64,000 nucleotides of DNA from Bacteroidetes bacterium GWF2_33_16 (GCA_001768565.1 MEOE01000028.1:1-64000); one strand, 5' to 3'. Positions 47,252 through 56,516 are shown, counted from the stretch's first letter. Notes: generated by a model not told the origin, from the letters alone. Translations and numbers: made by a program.

Positions 47252-48346
47252 TTAATTTCCACTCTTTAGTTGTTCAAGCATTTGATTTGCAACCTGATTC
47301 TGAGGATCTAATTTTAAAGCTTCTTCAAAATTTTTTATAGCAAGGATTTTATTGCCAGATTTTATATATGCGTTGCCAAGACTATTAAATGTGTTGGCTG
47401 ATTGAGGAAATTTCAGGGTATTTAACTGTAAAATCTCAATTGCTTCATTCACTTTTCCGTCATTTAAGTATTCAATACCGTAACTATTAGTAGTCTCTTC
47501 ATCAAGATTAAAGTCCTTAATAATCAATATTGCTATTTCTAACGACTCTTTAATCTTTCCATCTACATATAAGTTCGTACATAATTTTTCTAATCCTTTT
47601 CTGGTAAAGACAAAATCATTTGGTCTGTTTTGTTTTAATTGCTGATAGGCATTTATTGCCACCTTAATTCCTTCTTTATCAATAATTTGTCGCAATGTAT
47701 CAATAATTGAAGGTATTGGTAAAAGTGGATATTTTTGTAATTCGAGATAAAACGATTGATCCTGATTAATCATATTTGCTACCTTAAACCCAGCCTTTTC
47801 TGCTATTCTTGTGTAATAATCGGCATTCTGAATTTCATTTTTAGCCAATCGAACTCCATAAGCTGTTCTGATGCTTTTGGTAGGAAGCTTAAATCGAAAT
47901 GGATACATAATTGATTTTTTATTGGGGTTATCAGTCCTTGCAGGAAGATTTACATCCCATATCCTAAGTAGGGTACCAGGCTTAAGCGTTCGGTATAATT
48001 CAGAAAAAACCTTTTCATGCTTTTCTGCGGGAATATACATCATGGTATAAAAAATCGTTGCATTTTCGAAAGTATTATCAAGGAATTTAAGATCTGTGGC
48101 ATCCATCACAATTTTAAGAAAGGGCCCATCTGGAGCTGACTCTAATTCGCTTTTATAAAGATCGATTGCAATTACCTGATTTGTTTTCAATTGCCCTATT
48201 ACACCTTCTCCCCCGCCTCCTATATCAAGAATATAGCCCGTAGCATCAAAATCTTTAATCTCTATGGTTTGTGTTTTAATAATAGCGGTTTTGCATGCAG
48301 CAAATATTGAAATTGAAATAAGTGATACTAATAATATTCTTTTCAT
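47252..48346 (-). CDS. Methyltransferase-like lipoprotein with TPR tail
   Basis: 364 residues from the ATG at 48346; an ATG at 48370 adds 8 residues (MLLLKLLI) and is less typical. The signal peptide ends in IFAAC (C18), a good lipobox. Residues of about 30-200 are a class I Rossmann methyltransferase fold: motif I YILDIGGGGEGVIG (38-51), acidic IDLYKSE, then IVMDATDLKFLDNTF and LRIWDVNLP. The last 130 residues hold TPR repeats (FNSLGNAYIKSGNKILAIKN). A lipidated, exported methyltransferase is unexpected because SAM is cytoplasmic. The N-terminal half is closely similar to the protein at 48982. It could be a binding relative rather than an enzyme. Confidence 0.8.
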   Translation of the reverse strand: MKRILLVSLISISIFAACKTAIIKTQTIEIKDFDATGYILDIGGGGEGVIGQLKTNQVIAIDLYKSELESAPDGPFLKIVMDATDLKFLDNTFENATIFYTMMYIPAEKHEKVFSELYRTLKPGTLLRIWDVNLPARTDNPNKKSIMYPFRFKLPTKSIRTAYGVRLAKNEIQNADYYTRIAEKAGFKVANMINQDQSFYLELQKYPLLPIPSIIDTLRQIIDKEGIKVAINAYQQLKQNRPNDFVFTRKGLEKLCTNLYVDGKIKESLEIAILIIKDFNLDEETTNSYGIEYLNDGKVNEAIEILQLNTLKFPQSANTFNSLGNAYIKSGNKILAIKNFEEALKLDPQNQVANQMLEQLKSGN

Positions 48347-48549
48347 AATTAATAATTTTAATAGCAACATTTTTGATAAACCAGGGGATTGAGTTAAATG
48401 CCAGATACTTTCCTAAACCTTTTCTTTCTGTTAAATCAAAATAATCATACTTTATATGTTTTTTATTTCTCATCATGGTAACATAATTCTTTGATAAAAC
48501 TTTTTTGATTATGCCTTAAAATGAGAGCCTATAAATAATTCTGTTTCCT

Positions 48550-48972
48550 TTAATCCCCATATCCTGAAGAAATAATAACACCACGCGTTTTGTGTTTTGC
48601 TCCAGGTTTCCTGATTCGATTACGATTCATGATCATATTTTCATATCCGTCAACTGGTGGATACATCATTATTATGGAATAAAAAATTACAGCAGCATCG
48701 ATAGTTTTATCAACTTGTTTTATATCGTAATTATCTCTCTTTTTTCTGGTTGGTATCTCTTGTTTTGAATTATGCTCGCTACTGAACAATTCTATTTCTG
48801 GTATTTGATTAGCTTTATATTGCATTTCTAAACTTTTTCCTTTAGGAGAATTTTCGCATATAGAATTATTTGTTTTAACATTTTTAAAATCTACACTATA
48901 CGGTTTAATAACCAGAATTAAATATGCTGTAATCGAAATAATAATATAATATTGAAACAATCGTTTTTTCAT
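48550..48972 (-). pseudogene. Degenerate copy of the exported methyltransferase-like gene
   Basis: A 140-residue frame starting with a membrane segment (MKKRLFQYYIIISITAYLIL). The middle, DKTIDAAVIFYSIIMMYPP, lines up with DNTFDAAAIFYTMMYIPAD of the neighbouring protein at 48982, and PGAKHKTRGVI with SGAKLRIWDVN. Motif I (LDIGGGGEG) and the SAM-binding acidic residue are gone. At the DNA level the stretch near 48660-48710 still resembles 49285-49330. I read it as a decayed, internally deleted duplicate between two intact paralogs, 9 bases from the one upstream. It may still be translated as a small membrane protein. Confidence 0.55.
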
Positions 48973-48981
48973 GATATCGAT

Positions 48982-49623
48982 TTATTTCTGAAATTCCAGA
49001 TAAAAAGATGGATTCGCTTCTTTTTTATCTACAGTTTTAAATCCTATTTTTTCTGCTATTTTAATATAATAAGCCATATTCTGTTCTTCTTTTTTAGCCC
49101 ACGCAACGCCATAACCCGTTTCAATGGTTTTGTTTGGCAGCCTAAAAATGAATGGATATATAACTCCCTTCTTTTTATTATCATCACAATGAGTTGGAAG
49201 ATTAACATCCCAAATTCGGAGCTTAGCACCAGATTTTAATGTTCGGTATAATTCTAAAAAAACTTTTTCGTGTTTATCTGCCGGTATATACATCATGGTA
49301 TAAAAAATGGCAGCAGCATCGAACGTATTATCAAGGAACTTTAAATCTGTAGCATCCATAACAATTTTAAGATTTGTTGAAGGAGCGTTTTCCAGTTCGT
49401 CTTTATAAAGATCTATGGAAATAACCTGATCCCCTTTTAATTGCCCGATAACTCCTTCTCCGCCACCTCCAATATCTAGAATAAGACCATCAACCTTAAA
49501 ATCAGGTAACGCAATTTCTTGTTTTTCAAAAATAAAATACTCCGTTTGTTGTGCCTGAGTTTGAAAAAGGCCTATTAATAGAAAAAATAATGCTACTTGA
49601 AATTTTAAACTATTTGTTTTCAT
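48982..49623 (-). CDS. Exported methyltransferase-like protein
   Basis: 213 residues with a clear signal peptide (about 24 residues, ending QTQAQ). Motif I is LILDIGGGGEGVIG (47-60), followed by ISIDLYKDELENAP, IVMDATDLKFLDNTFDAAA, and LRIWDVNLP. The C-terminal YYIKIAEKIGFKTVDKKEA ends the Rossmann domain, and no TPR tail is present, unlike its paralog at 47252. All core motifs for SAM binding look intact, yet the protein should be exported. It is the first gene of the minus-strand run through 39088 and diverges from the second LytS/LytTR pair. Confidence 0.82.
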   Translation of the reverse strand: MKTNSLKFQVALFFLLIGLFQTQAQQTEYFIFEKQEIALPDFKVDGLILDIGGGGEGVIGQLKGDQVISIDLYKDELENAPSTNLKIVMDATDLKFLDNTFDAAAIFYTMMYIPADKHEKVFLELYRTLKSGAKLRIWDVNLPTHCDDNKKKGVIYPFIFRLPNKTIETGYGVAWAKKEEQNMAYYIKIAEKIGFKTVDKKEANPSFYLEFQK

Positions 49624-50026
49624 GTAATTATGCGTTTTTTAAAAAGACGAATAATAAAGTTTCTTGATGCAGAAAGAACACCTTTTTTTTCTGACCATTT
49701 GTGATTTTGAATTACGATTTAATTTCATTTATCAAAAACGAAACAGAAACAACATACTTTTTTAATCCAATTACTTCTTGTATCGTTAATTTTAAAACGA
49801 AATTATTGATTTAGAATTTAATGTGTTGGTAAATTCAATAAGCTACCATATTATGCTTATCAATTACAAAAAAACATGTATTGTTGTCGAAATAAATATG
49901 TGTTTTTCACTTGTAGGTATGAATTTGATTTTTATAGGTAATTATTGGCAGATCGAAACATTTCTAATAATTCAACAAGAAATAAAGAACAGAGATACTA
50001 AATTTGGCCATCAGATAATTTAAGGA
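49624..50026. other. 403-base divergent intergenic region
   Basis: Lies between the exported methyltransferase-like gene and the second LytS/LytTR operon. It is very AT-rich and has a -7 match at 49999-50006 for the plus strand. A 66-codon plus-strand frame (49823-50023) has no gene-like composition. Regulatory sites for the LytTR protein may lie here, but none was identified. Confidence 0.5.
49999..50006 (+). promoter_or_regulatory. -7 box of the second LytS/LytTR operon
   Basis: TAAATTTG fits TAnnTTTG, 20 bases before the ATG at 50027. A ribosome-binding-like AAGGA sits directly before the ATG. Confidence 0.4.
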
Positions 50027-51079
50027 ATGAAAAAAATCAATTTACAAAAGGTTTTGTCTAATAAGTATTTATATTATCATATATTATACTGGGTTTTTTA
50101 TGTATTGTTTTTTGCAATACAAAGGGCTTCTGTTCAATCAAACTTTTTTTCTACGCTCAAATTAAATCTGGCATTCCTGCCAGGAGTACTAATTTTTACC
50201 TATTTTTTTGTAGAATTTCTAGTGCCACAGTTTTTCTTAAAGAAAAGGCGTGTACCTTTTTCGCTAATTTCAATTATTCTATTATTAACTTACCCTGTAT
50301 TTGTTTATTTTGAAAGAAAATATTTTATTGAGCTTTATGTATTTACTTATCCTGATAAATATTCATTATATAATTTTTTAACCGCTATCGTAATATTTAT
50401 AGCAGGCCTATTTCCTCTAGTAGGATTTAAGGTTGCAAAATATATAAAAGATGAATCATTGCGAAGCAAACAAATTGAAAACGACAAGCTTGAAATGGAA
50501 CTCAAGCTTCGCGAGGCAGAGTTGAAATTGCTTAAAGGCCAAATTCAACCGCATTTTCTTTTTAATACTATGAATAATCTTTACTCGCTCTCGCTTGATA
50601 AATCAGATAAAACATCAGAAGTAATAATAAAATTATCCGATTTGCTTAGTTATATTATTTATGATTGTAGTGCCGAGAAGGTATCGCTTGAAAAAGAAAT
50701 TGAATTTATAGAAAGTTATATTGACCTTGAAAAGTTAAGGTATGATAAAAGTTTAAAGATTAAAACCTCTATTAAAGGTGATATTAAAAATAAATTTATT
50801 GCACCCATGATTCTTCATACCTTTATTGAAAATAGTTTTAAGCATGGCGCCAGCAAAGATACTGGGAATCGAAGAATTGAAATCAATTTGACTATTAATG
50901 ACAATTGGCTTAATTTTACCGTATTCAATAGTAAAACAAATGAAGAGGGAAAGCAACCTTCAGGCATTGGAATCGAAAACGCCAAACGAAGACTGCAATT
51001 AATTTATCCTAATCAGCATTCTATTGAGATCGTTAGCAACAGGAATACATTTAATGTTCTGCTTGAAATACACCTTTAA
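50027..51079 (+). CDS. LytS/YehU-type sensor histidine kinase
   Basis: 350 residues. Four hydrophobic segments (about 15-35, 45-67, 78-93, 116-138), a coiled-coil linker (EMELKLREAELKLLK) and a His_kinase domain with GQIQPHFLFN, H176 being the likely phospho-site. The ATPase part has HTFIENSFKHGA and GIGIENAKRRLQL. It has the same architecture as the kinase at 28344 but is clearly diverged. The regulator gene follows 4 bases downstream. The pair sits beside the exported methyltransferase-like gene and could control it. Confidence 0.9.
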   Translation: MKKINLQKVLSNKYLYYHILYWVFYVLFFAIQRASVQSNFFSTLKLNLAFLPGVLIFTYFFVEFLVPQFFLKKRRVPFSLISIILLLTYPVFVYFERKYFIELYVFTYPDKYSLYNFLTAIVIFIAGLFPLVGFKVAKYIKDESLRSKQIENDKLEMELKLREAELKLLKGQIQPHFLFNTMNNLYSLSLDKSDKTSEVIIKLSDLLSYIIYDCSAEKVSLEKEIEFIESYIDLEKLRYDKSLKIKTSIKGDIKNKFIAPMILHTFIENSFKHGASKDTGNRRIEINLTINDNWLNFTVFNSKTNEEGKQPSGIGIENAKRRLQLIYPNQHSIEIVSNRNTFNVLLEIHL

Positions 51080-51083
51080 CTAT

Positions 51084-51821
51084 ATGAATGCTCGTTGTAT
51101 AATTATTGATGATGAACCACTTGCCATAAAGGTTATTAAGTCACACGTTTCAAAATTTGATTTTATTGAATTAGTTGCAGAATGCAAAAATGCTCTGCAA
51201 GCAGTTGATATTCTGCGAAACGAAAATATTGATTTAATGTTTTTAGATATAAATATGCCTAAAGTTACTGGCCTTGATTTTTTAAAATCAATACCTCATC
51301 CTCCCTATGTTATTATTACCACAGCATACAGAGAGTATGCATTAGAAGGATTTGATCTTAATGTTGTTGATTATCTGCTTAAACCTATTTCGTTTGACCG
51401 TTTTTTGAAAGCAATTAATAAATTTTGTGAACGGCAAGAAAAGTCAAAGAGTAAAGACCCTCAAGAAATAACTAAGAAAGAGAATCTACCAATTATACAC
51501 ATTCAGGATGGAAAAACTATTTTTAAAATCCACTTAGATAAAATCCTATATTTTGAAGGTTTTGGTGAGTATGTTAAAGTACATACAATTGAGAAAACTT
51601 ATCTTTCGCGAAAACCAATGCATGAATATGAAAAAGTATTACCTAATAACCAATTCATAAGAACTCATAAATCCTTTATAGTTTCACTATCACAGATATC
51701 TGGATTTACGACTTCAACGGTTATAATAAATGGGAAAGAAATACCAATAGGCAGAACTTTTAAAGATTCTGTGCTGGAATCTCTGGATTATCCTAAAGAG
51801 AATTTAATTGCAGATAATTAA
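51084..51821 (+). CDS. LytTR-family response regulator
   Basis: 245 residues from the ATG at 51084 (MNARCIIIDDEPLAIKV), where the receiver domain begins; an earlier ATG at 51024 lies inside the kinase gene and is rejected. Phospho-acceptor D55 is in DLMFLDINMP and the lysine in YLLKPISFD. The LytTR domain runs from about residue 140 (IFKIHLDKILYFEGFGEYVK) to EIPIGRTFKDSVLESL. It forms an operon with the LytS-type kinase. Its targets are likely in the exported-protein island, which is inference. Confidence 0.9.
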   Translation: MNARCIIIDDEPLAIKVIKSHVSKFDFIELVAECKNALQAVDILRNENIDLMFLDINMPKVTGLDFLKSIPHPPYVIITTAYREYALEGFDLNVVDYLLKPISFDRFLKAINKFCERQEKSKSKDPQEITKKENLPIIHIQDGKTIFKIHLDKILYFEGFGEYVKVHTIEKTYLSRKPMHEYEKVLPNNQFIRTHKSFIVSLSQISGFTTSTVIINGKEIPIGRTFKDSVLESLDYPKENLIADN

Positions 51822-51877
51822 CAATAAAAACCAAGTACAGAACTTCTAATCATAAATTGAATTAATACTTAACTAAA

Positions 51878-51896
51878 AAAACTCATATTAGAGTTT
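51878..51896 (-). terminator. Terminator of the QueG-like/PD40 operon
   Basis: AAACTC (51879-51884) and GAGTTT (51891-51896) form a 6-base stem on a 6-base loop; on the minus strand the stem runs into a string of T. It lies 23 bases after the stop at 51919. Confidence 0.6.
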
Positions 51897-51918
51897 CTTA
51901 TGTGATTTTAGACTTTTC

Positions 51919-52614
51919 TTATTTACCGACAGGACAAACTGAAACACAGAGCCCACAGATCCGTTCGTTTGAATTTAGTTTTAGTTTTGCCAACTCGCCA
52001 CATTTCTCCCGGCATTTAAACGCATTAAAAAAATCATCTCTTGAAACATTAACATTCCATGGTATTCCATTTGCTGCTTGTGCCGGACATTTTTCAACAC
52101 ATATTGTGCAGTTGCCACACTTACTCTTGTTTACCGGTTGCGAAACAATTCCTGGATTTTTATCGATTAAAATCGTTGTAAGCCTTAAGCGTGGACCAAA
52201 TTCTCTAGAAACCAGCAGATCTGTTTTTCCTATCCATCCCAAACCAGCTCGTGTGGCAACCATTTTGTGAGAAATATCATAGCTTAATGTATCCAGGTAT
52301 TTTTCATATTCTTGAGATCCAAGAGAAATGGTAGGAGGAAAAACAATTGAACCAACACCATTTTGTGATAACTCTGCATTTATCTCTTGGGATACATCTG
52401 CTAATTCTTTATTTATTTGCTTATAATGCTCAAGATATTCAAGAGTTGGGCCATCTAAAAGTTCATCTACAATTGCATCATCAAGCTTTTTTCCAATGGA
52501 AATGCCATACCCGAATCCATCGAACTTTTTATCAATAAGTCCTTTGAGATCTGCAAATCCATAAATATAGTCCCTCTTTGGATTTAGGTATTTTTGTATT
52601 ATTGAACTAATCAT
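51919..52614 (-). CDS. QueG-like iron-sulfur protein (short epoxyqueuosine reductase relative)
   Basis: 231 residues, cytoplasmic. The stretch HKMVATRAGLGWIGKTDLLV and the paired clusters CGNCTICVEKCPAQA and ICGLCVSVCPVG give two [4Fe-4S] sites, as in QueG. QueG is usually 350 residues or more and carries an N-terminal cobalamin-binding domain and often HEAT repeats; here only a shortened N-terminal part is present, so queuosine function is uncertain. It is the last gene of an otherwise exported-protein operon with two PD40 genes (10-base gap), which is an odd setting. Confidence 0.75.
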   Translation of the reverse strand: MISSIIQKYLNPKRDYIYGFADLKGLIDKKFDGFGYGISIGKKLDDAIVDELLDGPTLEYLEHYKQINKELADVSQEINAELSQNGVGSIVFPPTISLGSQEYEKYLDTLSYDISHKMVATRAGLGWIGKTDLLVSREFGPRLRLTTILIDKNPGIVSQPVNKSKCGNCTICVEKCPAQAANGIPWNVNVSRDDFFNAFKCREKCGELAKLKLNSNERICGLCVSVCPVGK

Positions 52615-52624
52615 TTTTATATTT

Positions 52625-53626
52625 TTAACGAAGTTCGTCTATAATTTTTGCATCCACCCAATACACATCCGAATTGCCATTTTGAGGGCCATTCAATGCT
52701 TCTTTTAAGACCTTGTAAGAAAAATCTTCTGATGAGGGATCAAACTCTTTTACTCTGTAACTGCTAAAAAACAAGTATTTCCCATCGTGTGTTACCATTG
52801 CTGCCATGTCTTTAGCTGATGAGTTAATCTTTTTTCCCATATTTTTTGCTGTTGTCCAGGTTCCGTCCTCTTTTTTAAAGCTGATATATAAATCCCAGTT
52901 ATTTGTTCGTGGAGCATGTCGGTCGGAAGCAAAAATGATATAACTTTCATCGGGGGCAATAAAAGGTTCCTGTTCAAGTGTTGTTGTATTGATTGAATCG
53001 CCTAAGTTTACTGGTTTTTGGTATTTCCCATCTTTGAACTCGCTCATATAAACATCGAAAGCACCTCTTGAATCGGGATAGTTACAGGTAAAATACAGAT
53101 TACCATTTCTTGCTACAGTAGGAAATATCTGCCATTGATTTGTATTAATCAAATTTGTATCAAGCCTGATTGGTTTTCCCCAACCATCACCAACTTTATC
53201 AACATAATAAATATCACTATTATTTCGAGACTCCTGATTTTCAATATCAGGACCATTTGACCAGAAAAACAATCGTTTCCCGTCCTGGGTGAAAAATGGA
53301 TCGGCATTATGATCAGGCAATCTGAATGGAGCAAGTTCGGGCTGTTGCCAAACACCATTAACAGATTTTATATAAACAAGAACATTGTAATTGTTTAGTC
53401 CCTGAATGGTATAGAAAAGCTCCAGCCCGTCGGGTGAAAATGCTGTTGTCCATTCAGTGTTATTAGTAGAAATTATTCCAGGGGCAAACAGTTCCGGAGT
53501 CATTCCCGGAGGCTTTTGTCCAAGATAAGGGCCAGTAAGTTTGGGAAACTCGGAATTTGGTTGCTGCGCAATAACAACATTGCTAATTAGAAACAAAAAT
53601 GTGAAAAGTCTTAATTGTGGTTTCAT
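52625..53626 (-). CDS. Exported PD40 (TolB-like) beta-propeller protein
   Basis: 333 residues with a signal peptide ending VVIAQ. A family-specific opening, PYLGQKPPGMTPELFAPGII, is followed by PD40 blades with SPDGLELFYT, TQDGKRLFFWS and APDESYIIFASD motifs and a conserved end, YWVDAKIIDELR. No enzyme motif is seen; the fold suggests binding of a protein or ligand. It overlaps the next PD40 gene upstream by 4 bases (ATGA-type junction), so the two are translated together. Confidence 0.85.
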   Translation of the reverse strand: MKPQLRLFTFLFLISNVVIAQQPNSEFPKLTGPYLGQKPPGMTPELFAPGIISTNNTEWTTAFSPDGLELFYTIQGLNNYNVLVYIKSVNGVWQQPELAPFRLPDHNADPFFTQDGKRLFFWSNGPDIENQESRNNSDIYYVDKVGDGWGKPIRLDTNLINTNQWQIFPTVARNGNLYFTCNYPDSRGAFDVYMSEFKDGKYQKPVNLGDSINTTTLEQEPFIAPDESYIIFASDRHAPRTNNWDLYISFKKEDGTWTTAKNMGKKINSSAKDMAAMVTHDGKYLFFSSYRVKEFDPSSEDFSYKVLKEALNGPQNGNSDVYWVDAKIIDELR

Positions 53627-54528
53627 TTTAATTCTTTTGGTTTTAGTTCTTCGATAATTTTTGCATCCACCCAGAAAATATCTCCCTTACCCTTAATGTT
53701 TCTTGTAAAAAACAGGTATTTTCTATCTGGAGATACAGTTGCGCACCAATCTGCATATTCCGAATTAAGAGGAGTCATATTAATTGCCTCACTCCACTTA
53801 CCATTTGGAAGTCTGTAACAAATGTATAAATCAGACTCTCCATATCCTCCATCCCTTCTTGAATTAAAAATGAGGTAACTTTCATCTGGGGCAATAAAAG
53901 GATGTGAATCGATGCTGTCAGTATTTACACCACCATCGGGATCGAGGCCACGCTGATATCCTGTCTCTGTTGGAATCCAATATGATATTACACCTCCATC
54001 TTTCCCCGTAATACGATAACCTGAAATATCTGTTGTATAAATTGATCCGTTGTATGTTGATGTTGCTCTCATTCCCATTGGAATCAGAAATTGGGCTTTG
54101 CCCCATCCATTATTTGTTTTTTGCAATGCCCAAATACCTCCCGTTTCATTTGAATCAAGCCCGGCATATCTATTCATAAGCAATTTTTTCCCATCATAAG
54201 TAATGTGTAATTCGCCTCCTTTATATTGCTCCCCAAATGCTGCTTTTTGAGGTTTTGTCCATTCTGAACCATCATAAATACTAACCATTATCCCCTCTCC
54301 TGCTCGACTGAAATAAATCTCTCTGCCATCGGGAGAAAAAGCAATACAGTATTCGTGTTTGTCATCTAAAGAAACAATATTTTTAGCAAAAACCTGAGGT
54401 TCATCAAAAGGAGGATTTTGATCTAGAAATAGCAAAGGGGGTTTTGGAAATCCTTTATTTGTTTGCTGAGCAATAGAACCATTGCAAAAAACAAACAGTA
54501 TTATTACCAGGATAAAGTGTTTTTTCAT
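53623..54528 (-). CDS. Exported PD40 (TolB-like) beta-propeller protein
   Basis: 301 residues with a signal peptide ending SIAQQ. It opens with FLDQNPPFDEPQVFAKNIVS and has blades with SPDGREIYFSR, APDESYLIFNSRRDGGYGES and SPDRKYLFFTR, ending FWVDAKIIEELKP. It is a paralog of the proteins at 52625 and 58475 and of the C-terminal half of the ankyrin protein at 21163. First gene of a three-gene operon; its stop overlaps the start of the next gene by 4 bases. Confidence 0.85.
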   Translation of the reverse strand: MKKHFILVIILFVFCNGSIAQQTNKGFPKPPLLFLDQNPPFDEPQVFAKNIVSLDDKHEYCIAFSPDGREIYFSRAGEGIMVSIYDGSEWTKPQKAAFGEQYKGGELHITYDGKKLLMNRYAGLDSNETGGIWALQKTNNGWGKAQFLIPMGMRATSTYNGSIYTTDISGYRITGKDGGVISYWIPTETGYQRGLDPDGGVNTDSIDSHPFIAPDESYLIFNSRRDGGYGESDLYICYRLPNGKWSEAINMTPLNSEYADWCATVSPDRKYLFFTRNIKGKGDIFWVDAKIIEELKPKELK

Positions 54529-54665
54529 TTTATTATTCTTCTTTTTTTTAATTCCTATAAAATGAATACTTTATTAAACGATTTCAACTTTAGGAACTGA
54601 AAAACTCTTCATGTTTCCACAATTACCTTTCGTTTGGAAAAAGCATAGGACCGCGTTTAAGGTAC

Positions 54666-56516
54666 TTATTGCTTTTTCAGAGATCCTTTCGAATAGAAGA
54701 ACCTATCTCCCTGGTTAACCGCAGCGCCAACATCAACCTTGATATTGTTCTGGGCAACTCCATCAACAAGATTCTCGTAAACCCACTCTCTATCGGCGCC
54801 GTGCATTGGCAGAACAGATTTAATCTTCAGCTTATCAACTGCGTAGAAAATGCCCCTTTGAAAAGCTTCGGGATTGGAAGAACCGCATCCATACATGTTA
54901 AGGAAGAATGAAATATCAGGTTTGATACCCTTTTCTGCCAGAAAATCGATTTCAGGGAAAAAGGGATTATCCTTCATCTCTAATGTGTTGTTGGAATGGT
55001 CAGCAGCATGAAAAATGGTTAGACCATCAATCTCGACTGCAAAACCTACTCCGGCATCATTTGACTGGATTGTTGTGACAGTGAGTGGTCCAATCTTCTT
55101 TTGGGTGCGTGGAAGAAGAGTAATAATTCCATCTTCTCCATGGGGTTCAAAACCAAAAATATAAGTTATTCCTGGGATATCTTTCTTCCAGTCGAGAATT
55201 TGACGATCGAAATGGTCACCGTGTTCATGAGTGGCGAAAACATAGATTGGAACATCCTTAACCGTTTCGGGCTGTATATGTCCGTTAGCTAGAAGTTTTT
55301 CATCAGGGGAAATGTCATTGTCCCAATAATCAAAGACCAAGAGTGCAGACTGGGTTTTCAATGCCCACCCCGAGTGCCTTAGGTACCAAATGTATGCCTC
55401 TCCCTTAGCCAGAGATTTGTTCAGGTATGTATAATCATCAAGATTCGTTTCCCATGGAATGTTTTCAACACCAGCCTGCCTTAGTATATCAATTGTTGTT
55501 TTATTGCCATACTTCAGTGCATAGGAGAGTGCTGTGTAGCCGTTTTTATCCTTTACATCTTTTGGGATTCCAGCGGCCAAGAGTTTGCTAACAATGGAGG
55601 AGTTGCCTCGAAGTGCTGCCTCATGTAACATGGTTTTTCCTGTTTGCTCCTCTACAATGTTCAGGTTGGCCTTTTTAGCAATAAAGAGATCTATCAATTC
55701 AACGGAGCCTTTTTTAACGGCAATTTGCATAGGTACAACTCCTTCAGAGTTGGCGAGGTTTACATCGGCCCCACGCATAACGAGAGCTCTAGCTGCTTCC
55801 ATGTTCCCAAAATCAATAGCCATCATGAGAGGTGTGCGACCATTTCTATCCACTTCGTCGATTTCAAAACCTCTGTCGAGTAAGTAATGCAGAACCTCTG
55901 CTCCCCGAGAAACGGTTGCGCGCTGAATAAGAGGCATCCGTGTCGAATCCCTAAGATCTGCACCTTTCGATATAAGCAGGTTGATGATTTCAACAGAATT
56001 CATACCCGCTGCATGTTCAATTGGAGTCATATTGTAAGCATTTCTCTGCTTAGGATCGAAACCGTTATCAAGAAGGATCTGAACGAGTTCAGGATTCCTG
56101 GTCATGATTGCCCTAAACAGCATATTGTCGCCCTGAGAATTCTTATTGCTGAGGTCGGCATCTAACGCGATGAGTTTTCTCAGCATGTCAGGCCTTTGGC
56201 CAGATACGGTGAACCACACAGGAGCCAGTCCTCTCTGGTCTTGTGCATTGAGATCCGCTCCTTTTTGGAGGAGGTAATCGAAAACTGAAACATTTCCATA
56301 GTAAGCCGAATAATGCAGGGGAGTCATTCCTGACCCCAGATCAACCTTCATTTGTAATGGATCTTCTTCAAAAAATTTAAGTATCTCAGTGGTTTTGCCA
56401 TCCTCGAAGAGCTTGAGTAACTCTTCGCTTGAGTTTGAACCCTGCTGGCCACTAACTGTGTTTGCAAGTATCAAAAACAAGATTGTAATAATGTTGCTAA
56501 GCTTTTTCATTTTCAA
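54666..56516 (-). CDS. Exported ankyrin-repeat / metallo-beta-lactamase fusion
   Basis: 616 residues with a signal peptide ending VSGQQ. Residues of about 25-345 hold roughly nine ankyrin repeats (GMTPLHYSAYYGNVSVFDYL and similar). The C-terminal 250 residues are a metallo-beta-lactamase-fold hydrolase with ATHEHGDHFD near residue 427, an HAADHSNN second site and a late MHGADREW. The partner fold to the ankyrins thus differs from the PD40 of the protein at 21163. Base composition is clearly richer in G+C than the neighbours (several lines counted by eye give 43-55 percent against about 30-33), so recent horizontal gain is likely. It is the last gene of a tight run. Confidence 0.85.
   Translation of the reverse strand: MKMKKLSNIITILFLILANTVSGQQGSNSSEELLKLFEDGKTTEILKFFEEDPLQMKVDLGSGMTPLHYSAYYGNVSVFDYLLQKGADLNAQDQRGLAPVWFTVSGQRPDMLRKLIALDADLSNKNSQGDNMLFRAIMTRNPELVQILLDNGFDPKQRNAYNMTPIEHAAGMNSVEIINLLISKGADLRDSTRMPLIQRATVSRGAEVLHYLLDRGFEIDEVDRNGRTPLMMAIDFGNMEAARALVMRGADVNLANSEGVVPMQIAVKKGSVELIDLFIAKKANLNIVEEQTGKTMLHEAALRGNSSIVSKLLAAGIPKDVKDKNGYTALSYALKYGNKTTIDILRQAGVENIPWETNLDDYTYLNKSLAKGEAYIWYLRHSGWALKTQSALLVFDYWDNDISPDEKLLANGHIQPETVKDVPIYVFATHEHGDHFDRQILDWKKDIPGITYIFGFEPHGEDGIITLLPRTQKKIGPLTVTTIQSNDAGVGFAVEIDGLTIFHAADHSNNTLEMKDNPFFPEIDFLAEKGIKPDISFFLNMYGCGSSNPEAFQRGIFYAVDKLKIKSVLPMHGADREWVYENLVDGVAQNNIKVDVGAAVNQGDRFFYSKGSLKKQ

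Noticed and set aside
48276..48476. 66-codon minus-strand frame overlapping the start of the methyltransferase-like lipoprotein gene
   Set aside because: It overlaps a better-supported gene in another frame and codes a protein without recognisable features.
39088..49623. A polysaccharide utilisation locus
   Set aside because: No SusC/SusD pair, glycoside hydrolase or sulfatase was recognised.
49823..50023. 66-codon plus-strand frame just before the second LytS gene
   Set aside because: Composition is that of AT-rich spacer, the start has no ribosome-binding sequence, and its end overlaps the predicted promoter of the kinase gene.
55585..56165. Plus-strand frames of 79-100 codons opposite the ankyrin-metallo-beta-lactamase gene
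   Set aside because: They arise from the higher G+C content of the opposite gene, lack starts with support and have no family resemblance.
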